Shown: positions 1-9,300 of the stretch, piece by piece | Numbering within the stretch: the stretch's first letter is position 1 | Layout of the letters: the number at the start of each line of letters is the position of its first letter | Assembly: GCA_964200075.2 (NCBI GenBank) | Contig: CAXNAA020000547.1 | Coordinates: 1-20,272 of the forward strand | Length of the DNA stretch: 20,272 nt | DNA from: Sphacelaria rigidula | Taxonomy: Eukaryota > Phaeophyceae > Sphacelariales | Direction: 5' to 3' | Program-made: the position numbers and the translations under genes | The notes under the pieces: generated by a model | What the model was told of the DNA's origin: nothing | Database searches by the model: none | What the model saw: only the letters and a program-made list of their open reading frames with translations

Positions 1-283
1 CGAGACGGAGCAAAGGGGGGGGGGGGGATGAAACGCAACCATGTCCCTCGCCACGGCAACATAACCTACCGCAGAGCGCAACGTTCTCATGCTTATCCCT
101 CGGGGGCAACACCACACATGCTCAATAGCGACCTCACTGGGTGCCATGCGTGTAACTATCCAGATGCGCTCATCCAGCTCTTTCCTCCTCTTTTGCTTGT
201 CCGTTCTCCCACCAGAATTTCGGAGAATGATTCCGACAATAAGGAGTCACCTCTCCTGCTCTTTTTTTTTCTCCTGCTCTTTT
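1..283 (-). other. Probable 3' untranslated/downstream region of the PWWP-TFIIS gene
   Basis: No coding signal recognised. It holds an 18-base near-tandem duplication (CTCCTGCTC plus a T-run, about 253-286 on the plus strand) and a poly-G run at about 15-28. No clear AATAAA poly(A) signal is visible on the minus strand. Confidence 0.4.
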
Positions 284-338
284 TCACATCATCCCAGCTA
301 GACTCCTAAGCTCGTCGGCGTTCTTAGTGGCGAAGTCC
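284..338 (-). CDS. PWWP-TFIIS gene exon 10 (end of TFIIS central domain, stop)
   Basis: Completes Arg1084 and encodes DFATKNADELRSLAGMM, then TGA at 286-284. With the preceding Pro it continues the TFIIS_M register exactly (family: PeeLvkMsaeElaS; here: PRDFATKNADELRS), which is what identifies this 55-base exon across a 1567-base intron. The acceptor CCAAACAG ends at 339 behind a good pyrimidine tract. Confidence 0.76.
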
Positions 339-3300
339 CTGTTTGGCAGAGGAAAAAGACAAAATGAAAAAAGGGACAGCAACGCACCAAAGTACTTGAG
401 GCCAATGATTGAGCGTAGGACGAAAAGAATGCCACCGGGTGTGGAAACGGCTTTCACCCGTACTATCCTTTGCGCGAAATACATGCTTGAGACATTGCTT
501 GGGTGCCAAGTGATGAATTACGGCCATACGGAGTGAGTGACCTGTACCACCGAATCGCACTTCACGAGGGGAATCACAAGATCGCAACAAAATGCCTGCT
601 AGTGATGGCCGCGATAGCCCTCTCCCCTCCCCCTCCCCAAACAAGCCCCGAAACTGCCGGGAAGAAAACGGCCAAACAGCGCATGAATGTTGGTTCCAGG
701 CTGCACGGAGCGCCTCAAATGGACGACACTGGCGGAAACAATCCCAATGGTGGGAGTTCCCAGCTTCTCGATTTGCTGGGCTTTTGTCATTTTGATTTAC
801 ATCTAGGTTTTGCCACCTCAAACGAGCCACACTTTGAGTGAGGGCTCTTGCGTCTTCACTAATGTGTATCAGGATGAAGAGAACCATACGTCTGTTGCAA
901 CAGGCGCAATAGTCGATACTGTACGCAGTACACTTTTTGACAGTGTATTCTATTGCCATTATCCAGGGTGTGCAGAGAACACAAATAGTCGAACAACACC
1001 AACCAAACGATTGGAATGCTGGTTGACCCTGCTCGAGCACTCATGTCAACGGCTCTGAGTATATCGGGGGCTGACTAACCCCACCTGCCGAAAACGTCTA
1101 TACTAAAGAACGACACATTCACTGTCTTCCGTGTAGATGGATGCCAAATGGGACTCGGGGGGCTGACAGAAACTCTGTATCTACCCATAACAAATAGACT
1201 TAGCCGACACTAGAATTCGTTGCGGGACTCTTCAGGTGCGGTGTAATGATCAGTGCTCTCGCCTGAGCATTCCCTCAACTTAATGCGCGGCCACAGACAC
1301 AGCGGGGTGCATGCAGGTGACCTATAGGGAAACGTCAGAGCATAAGGTGGACCTCTCTGTCAAGTACGGTGGTGGCCTCCCTCATTTACATCACTAAACT
1401 TCATCCAGAGGCTGTCCCTACCCTTGAGCATATTGACGACGAAACGGAGGCGTCCCCAGTAAAGGAAGATATTTTATGCAGGGACACCTTACATATTTAG
1501 ATGCACCGACTGTACATGCCTGACCGCAGGAATCGCTTCTACGGCAAACATTCTTCATGGTTTCACGACCAGCCAATGTCTTCCTATTCTTACACACGGG
1601 GAATTGCGACACGCGCCATGTGCACGGCGACGGCCGTTTCACAGCCCCGCATCCCTGTATCTCGTCATATGCGTCGACTCCACCGTAAAACGCCTACATT
1701 CCGATCCTCCCTCCGCCCTGCCTCCCCGGTGCTCATCCAACTGACGTCCATCTACCGACCTACGAGCTTACCCGGCCAAGCACTGACCGAACATGCGGCA
1801 ACACAGAACATAATACGCCAAACAGCAATAAAACAGAAAAAAATCCTTGAAATTGAGCGTAAGCCCAGCAGCACGATAAAAAAAAAAGCACACTGGATGG
1901 CGCACCTGGGCAGCACCATCTCCGACATAACCTTATCCCGAAGTCTCTGAGCGGCGTGTCCTTCCATGCTGAACACGGCCATTCGGAGCCTGCGAAGGTA
2001 GTCCTTACCGATATCTTTACCCTGGGGTGGAGTGTCGACGCGCAATTGTTCGAGAGCGTGAGAAGTGAGTAGTTGAGCTTACTCTCCGTTTCCTACCGTG
2101 TTCATAAACATCTACTCGTGACCCTCCCGATGAACTCACACCTATGTCAACATCCCGGCAGACAGACATGCACACCACGCCCCTCTTCTCTGCCACCCGC
2201 GTGCGGCGAAACACAGACCGCCGCACGCACCTTTAATTTTCTCTGTTGAACACCACAGCCAACGGTCAATACAACCAACACAGCCCGCAGGGCCAGACAC
2301 TTACATACACAGTCGAAACAGTTGATCCGACAAACGACGCCAATAATACACTTACGGTACCCACACCATGCCCCCGCTTGCCTCACCTGGCTGTCGTAAA
2401 GCTCCTTCTCGATGGCGGTGCAACGTTCTACGGCCGCAGTCGCAGACCCCAAAACGGTCGTCAACATCCCAAGAGCCCTGCGGCGCGGCTGCAAGGTTGA
2501 AACCGGCACAGTAGAGGAGAGAAGAAAAAAAAATGGGCGAGATAGGGGTTGGTTGGATGGAATAAGAGGGGTGTACGGGCATGACGCTGTCGGGCGACCC
2601 GTTATCACGGGATGTGTATTGTATGATGAAACTAAATACGTATCATCAGCATCCATAGCAGTGGAATAAAGGACAAGGTACTCCCGCCCCACCCACGGAT
2701 CCGGTTCGCCCCCTTTCTCTTTTTTGGTTGAATATCAAAAGGGGGGTGTGACGCCGTCATGAAGGTTTACCGGCTCCTTTGCTGATGAGAGAATTTGATT
2801 CTTCCCGAGGCCATGTCGGCATATGACGTGGGCTACTGTTCACGGCCTTGGTATCGTAGCATCGACGTAAAACACCCCCCCAAAATGTTGTCGGGAGCGA
2901 AACGGGTGTCGAAGCTATACGTGACAGCTTTCTCAAATCTCGATGGACTCGGCCGCTGTTTTCACAAAAAGTTGAGCAAAAACGAAGGAGCATGCACTTC
3001 TTTAAAAAACTTGGGTGCAAAGTCACTTGTTGCCAAAACACGTGTCCTGGACAAGCTACGAGCTCCTCCCCCCCCTCCCCCTCATTCCACCTCTCACCTC
3101 CTCCAACACAACCGCAGGTGGCTTCTCCACCACGACACCACTGTCCTTCTTTCCCCCTCCCGTTCCTGCCGCCTCCTCATCGGGGCCGCTCCCGGACCCC
3201 GTCCGCCCCTTGCGAGACCCCCCTCCCCCTGCCCCGACACTCTGAGGCTCGTCCTCGGTCCTTCCGCCTCCGCCGTACCGACCTCCCACGTCCTCTCGGC

Positions 3301-6300
3301 TCTTACGGTCTCGTCCCCCACTTCTAGCACCACCACTCCCGCCGCCACCCCCCATCGACGCCCTGGGAGGTCGAGGGCTATCCCGCCCGCTCCCTGTCTT
3401 GGACGAACTATTATCGGACTTTACTTTGGCGGAAGACGATGCGGCGGCTGTTGCTTCGGAGACCGTTCGAGAGGAGACCGAGGACCCTTCCCCGCCGCCG
3501 CCGGTGGGAGTAGCGGGAGCGGACGAGCCGCCCATTGTCGCCGAGGAAGAAGCCGAAGGCGTGGCCGATGCCCCCTTGTTACCGATGGCCTCTATCCAGC
3601 GGCTGCGGAGAGCGGAGGCGGCGCTCGCCAAATCTGCGTCGTTGTGAGAAACTTTTGATCCGCCGCTGTAGTATTTGCGCACGGATGACACTGCCTTGCC
3701 ACAGCCCGACTGTCGCAGCAGCTCCTCTGAAGGCTCCAGTTCCCCCAGCTGCACACGATGACATACATGAAGTTGGGGTGTTCAGCGCCGGTGACGGCAG
3801 CGTTGTGTGTGAGGGAACGACTTGTAACTTAAAAGTGTGCGTTGGTGAGTGCGAAATTCACGCGTGCGTTGTTCAGAGTGGGTGCGAAGTGGGCTGCAGA
3901 ATCAAACAAGAGCCACCTTGGTGCCGCCGAAGCGAAATGAAGGCGCGCACAGCCAAAACATGCAAAGATTGGAGCATGAATTACTCCATTTCTCACGGAT
4001 GAAGAAAGGTTGTATACATCGAGTCAGAAGCCATTGTCTCCCCATCCTTCACCCTCGTTTCTGCTGTTTAGTCTGGTATTTGTTTCTTAACGTTGATTGG
4101 TGGGCTATGGTTTCAGCAGCGCAACTATTACACGAGCCCGCTTGCCCGTGCATGGATATCTTGCTTACCCGTCGCAAGGCCTCGAGCACGTCCTCCTTGT
4201 TGAACCGAGACTCCGCGCTAGCCTTCACAAGCCTTTGGGTTAGCTTACGCGCGGTCTGAACGCGTCCTTCTATTCCACCCGCAACCGCTGCTGCTCCTCC
4301 CCCTCCCCCGCCGGCAACTGACGGTGGCGGTGCCTTCACCGATGCCGCCGCCTTGCTAGATTCTGCGGGCTTATTTTTGACATCCTTGGTCGTGGCTGCA
4401 GCGGCGGCCGTGGCGGTAGTGGGCTGCTGCTCTTCTTGCATACGCGCGCGTGCTTGCTTCCATACAGGCTCTGACGAGCTCTTCATCTGCGACGTGAGTG
4501 GGGGGGGTCGAACGGACTGGTGACGCAAAAGGATGCACATTAAGGCACGGCTTCTGATTTGACCAGTGCTGCAGAAGCAGCGGAGTATTTCGCAGGCGTG
4601 TTGAAGGGGTCAACCTGACGAGAGGCGGGGGCGGGTGCAGAACATTTTACTAGCCCTAGTCCAGTCCCTTGCAGTGCCCCGTAACAACAAACACACAATG
4701 CGAAGAAACAGCACTCTAACCGAACAACAGTCGTCACGAAAGACAAGGCAACTCAGCGAAGGCAACGGAACGAAATAAAACGACCCCCAACAACGACGAT
4801 CAACAACACAATTTCTGCCAACACACCTGATACACAATACACACAGAGGGAGAAAAACAAACCTCGGATAACCGTTGCTTCCGATCATCCTCCTCCCTTT
4901 GCTTCTCCTCCCGCTTCCCCGCTTTCGGCTTCTTCTCTTTTCCTTGCCCTTCCGCCTTCTCCTTGTCTCGGGCTCGCTTAGCACCGCCACCGCCGCCTCC
5001 ACCTCCCACCCCATTCTTCCCAGCTGTGCCGGCAGCACGGCCCTCCTCCTTGCTTGTAATCCACGCTTCATCCCTCCCGATTTCCAGCGGAGGCAGAGTG
5101 GCCACGTAGGCCTTGATGGACGCCATTGCTCTCGCCTTAGCCTCTCCGGGAGCCATAGGCCTAGTCTCCTCTTGTACGCCGCCGCCACTGTCGCTGCCAC
5201 TGTCCTCAGCTCGCGCGGCAACAGAGGAAGACGAGGACACACGCGATCGCTTGCTGGGCTTCTTTTCCTCACCGCCGCTCTCCGCGTTGCTGTCGTCATT
5301 ATTATTTGACGTGGATGACGCCTTACCGCCGCGGCCGCGGCCGCGGCCCCGACCACTACCGGAGCTGGCGCGGCGGCCGCGAGGGCGGCCTCTCTTCCGA
5401 CCACCGCCTTTCTTCTCTTTTGCAAAGCTGTCTTCTAGCATTTTGTCGTCCTAAATGAAATGCGGCATGTCGAAGCCGAAGGAAACGGCATCAGGATTCG
5501 AGGACAAAATACCAGGCGCGAGGGGTAGATATCGGGTGGGTAACAGTTACGTTTATTCTTACGTGAGTTCTCGAGAGACGCATGTGCTTGCCTTCTTCGG
5601 AGCGTCGACAAAGCATCCCAGCTCAATCGGAACGTCAAGAAAAAAGTGTATGGGGGCCCTGCTTCACACCCCTGCAAACGACCACACCTACGCACCCATG
5701 TTGAGCGATGACACCACATAAGCAACATCCTCCGCCCCGCACTGTCTCCCTTTTTTCAACTCAACCTACCTCATCATCCACATCATCCGGATCCGCATCC
5801 GCAACATATTCCTCTTCATCATCGTCATCACCGTCCCCGCCCCCATCATCCTCGCTCTCCTCCTCGCTTTCCTCGGCCGCTTCCCCCCCCGCCCTTCCCT
5901 CTGTGTCCCCCTCCCCCACTCCCCCTCCGCCCCCCAACTCCTCATCTTCCATCGCATCCTCCTTACTCTCTTCCACTGCAGGTAGCTCTAGCTCGTACTC
6001 CGCTCCCGATGACGGAGCAGAAGGTGCGTCTTGCTCCAGCTCTTTGACGGGAGCCTTGCGTGGCCTACCGCGGCCCCTTTTTTGAGACGGCGCGTTGGAC
6101 GCCCCGGCGCCACTGGCAGTTGATGATGATGGGGATGCCGCCGAGGATGCGGCCGCCGTGGGGGATTTTTGCTTGGACGGCGTTTTTGCCGGCTTCTTCT
6201 TTTCCTTCGTGCTCGCCCCAAAACGGCCGACTTGGCGCATTTCTGCCAGCCGCTCGGACCTGTACGAGTTTTTTTTCGTTTTTTTGTGTAAACATGGTTA

Positions 6301-9300
6301 GGGGTAGGGCGTCCGTGTAGTGTTTTTAGTTACGTGCTTCTTGATATGCAAGGGGTTAATTCTCGAAAGGTGGACATTTCTCGGAAGGGCCGGAGGAAAT
6401 ATATATCACACATGTACCACTACCAACGGGGGAGGGGGAGAAGGGACAGTTTGGACCTCTGCTTGGTGTGACTCTGCTGTGCATGGAGGTGTGCTTGTCC
6501 TCTGCGCGGCTGAGTCAGCTTCGCCATCATCACCGTTTTTGTGCCGCCTCAGTTCAATACGGGAGTTGCTCATCTCACGAACGTGCTACAAGTTTGATAG
6601 ATATGTTCTACGTACCATCAAACATCGCCCGCCACCGCCTTGCAGACTGCGGTCGAGGCAGGCACGCATACCTCAGATGTCGGGAAACATCAGCACAGCG
6701 AACGAGTTTTGTACATGTCTGATATGCTTAGCAGCATGCACGGTATAAGCCAAAGAAAGACAACGGGCCCAACAAAAAATTCTCGACAATTTTGACGAAA
6801 AAGGTTACCGTGTACTCCGGAGTCTATTAGTTTTCGATTCCTGCGCCATTTGACAGCCGCATTTACTTCGGAAAAAACGGAAAAGCACGCGCGCGGGGGG
6901 TGGAGGGGTCGCTTCGGATGATACTTCTGCTGGTTTAGCCCGTCGGTACACGAGGGAGTCCACCTGCACACACGCGTCTTGAGCGATGGACAGACTTGTC
7001 GGAATTAAAACCCCTTGTCGACGGTTGAAGTTCGTGCAGATAGATCATTATCGACATGGCTTTCGACTCTACACATGTCATAGCCGACCAAATACTGGGA
7101 TGAGGAGGGGGCGGGGACACACACGAAGGACTACCGGCTTCGACGAATGCTTACTTTGGGACCTGGGATGCCTCCAGGGCAACTTGGGCGTCCTCCTTTA
7201 GCATCTCCTTCTTCTTAGAAGTATTGCATCCCTTTAGGTGCGTGGGCAAGTTCGCGATGTCAAACGGCGTCAGGTTCCTGCCAAATTCACGCCGAACAGC
7301 AGACAACGGACAGCAAGGACAGAGGGCAGCCCAAGCAGTCAGCTCATGAGTCCTTCGACTGATTGGTCATTTTTTGAAGTGGTAGAGGTGCGTACATGGG
7401 GGGAAGTAGCTGTCGGTGGCAAAGGAAGTGGCGCGCCGAAGATGGGACTCAGAGGGTTTGTCACAATTTTATGTTTGTGTTGCAGCGTTCAAAGAGACGA
7501 ATTTACGTCCAATCACGGAGAGAGAAAACAGTTGTGAAAAACGCCAAAAACCGCGAAAATGGCGATCTAGGTCCACACGTTGACTTCAACGAGATCGCCA
7601 TTTTTTGCAGATGAGACGAGCCACTGTTTCAAGATTGTAGGTAGACCGTGGTGGCTGCTCCTTTTCTCTGACGGGGAGCATAGGGTCATTTGTTGAATCG
7701 ACTTCAACTTCACTTGGAAAAAGTATGCATGGTCCAGATAGACTACCCTCGCGGCCTAGGGGTTAACTTCCTTCAGGCAGCGCTTTCGGGCGTCGTGCTT
7801 TCCTTTCTCGAAAACACAAGAACATATCGCATTCGGAACTTCAAGAATGTTCTAGAGACAAAAGAAAGATATGGGTCGTGATACTCATGTCAGTAACAAG
7901 TATGACGAAACATCATGATGCGCAGGGGATCGCTGGCGGCATGGATATAAACACCTCCCTTTTCCGCTTCTTTGAAATAGCAACGCACACACGGTTTCTA
8001 ACAAATAACTGAGGAAACTCTGACGTAAATAACTACCACTGCATACCCGCACCGAAGCAACACGTACATACGCGAAACCTGAGTTGTGTCGTATTAATAG
8101 CAGTACATGAATGTCAAGGGTGAAATATACGATAACTCGTGAAACTAACTCACTTCGTGGAATTTCATTTAAATTGTATTGAATATTGAATATTGAATAT
8201 TGAATAAACACGGTAAACACGCATACTTTTCAAAGACGAAATTGGAAACAAAAACTTACTTGTAAGGGATGGCAGCGAACGAACGCCACTTATCATAGAA
8301 CTTGATGAGGTGGCTTCTGCCGAGGGAAGCGTAAGCGATTCTCGAAGCCTCGCGCGAGTTCTTGTCTTTTCCCAGGAATCGGGGGTCCCACACGATACCC
8401 GGCCACGGAGCGGAGCGCGGGCTCTTGGCCCATACAACCTGCGGCGGCAACGTATACGCCATCATCCAAACGTGACCACGCGTGTTTGTAGTTGGACGGG
8501 CTTGTCGGAAGGGAGGGTTACGTCATACACAACTGCAGCGTAGTGTATCGGTTGATCTCTACAGTGATTTCTCTTGCTATGCCGTAGTGGTCTATTTCTT
8601 TGCACTACAACTGTTCGAGCAAAAATCGGCACTTTTCGTTTTACAGCGTGTATTGCACGTACACATGTTACTAGAGCCTCTTGCACAAAAATATATTAAA
8701 TCATAACTTCATGAACTTCCTCCATCAGACTGTGAAAACCTAGCTCACTGCACTACTATCGTACACTGCCTACCCCGTATCCTGTGTCGGGAGGAGTTCT
8801 ACCGCAAGGTCTATTATGACCTCATTATCCCTCCTTATGGCATTGTCACTCGAAAACCTGGTTCATGTCACTATCCTCAGATGTACCCTTTGTCCTATAA
8901 AAAGAGCAGGGTCGTGAACGCGGGGAATGTCAGTGTAAAATATGAATACATTATATGTACCGCACATGAACATAATGTGTGTGGTATATTAGGAGGAACC
9001 TCGAGGGAGCGAAAACATAGGGGACAAGGAGTGGAATGGCTCGTGTTTACGGTGAAAAGGACGTGTTCTCCCGCTCCGCAGGACCTGGGATCGACTGGAT
9101 CATGCATAATACAGTCTTATGAATGCGACATCCAAGATCTATGACTACACTTCTCCCTCTCACGACATACAACTCTGTACAGGAGAAAATCATGTAGCGA
9201 AGGGTAGGAGGTGGGAAGTTTCATCATTCACCACAAAGGCAAATGGCTACAGGTACGAACGTTGTACCATATGGGTGTTCGCAGTATGTACTGTTTTCCT

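Larger units (their letters stand above)
7278..8259 (-). other. Intron 2 of the PWWP-TFIIS gene (982 bp)
   Basis: GTAAGT to GGCAG. It contains a four-copy TATTGAA tandem repeat (8177-8204) and a 13-bp perfect hairpin (7556-7568 with 7592-7604), described separately. No coding signal. Confidence 0.65.

Noticed and set aside
324-1040. 238-codon minus-strand ORF
   Set aside because: Lies in intron 9 and has no recognisable domain. The frame linking exon 9 to the 338-284 exon completes the TFIIS central domain without it.
1752-1905. Unspliced continuation of exon 9 (hydrophobic tail)
   Set aside because: Leaves the TFIIS central domain incomplete, whereas splicing to 338 continues the family pattern in exact register.
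1501-1950. 149-codon plus-strand ORF, basic
   Set aside because: Overlaps exon 9 on the other strand, has no domain, and is of low-complexity character.
2795-3658. 287-codon plus-strand ORF rich in Pro/Ser/Arg
   Set aside because: It is the antisense shadow of the Gly/Ser-rich exon 7 of the minus-strand gene; no domain and composition set by the opposite frame.
4610-5425. 271-codon minus-strand ORF, Arg/Ala rich
   Set aside because: An alternate frame of exon 5. The frame with AT-hook and in-phase splice borders is the coding one.
5708-6085. Ser-rich plus-strand ORF
   Set aside because: Antisense reading of the Glu/Asp tract codons of exon 4.
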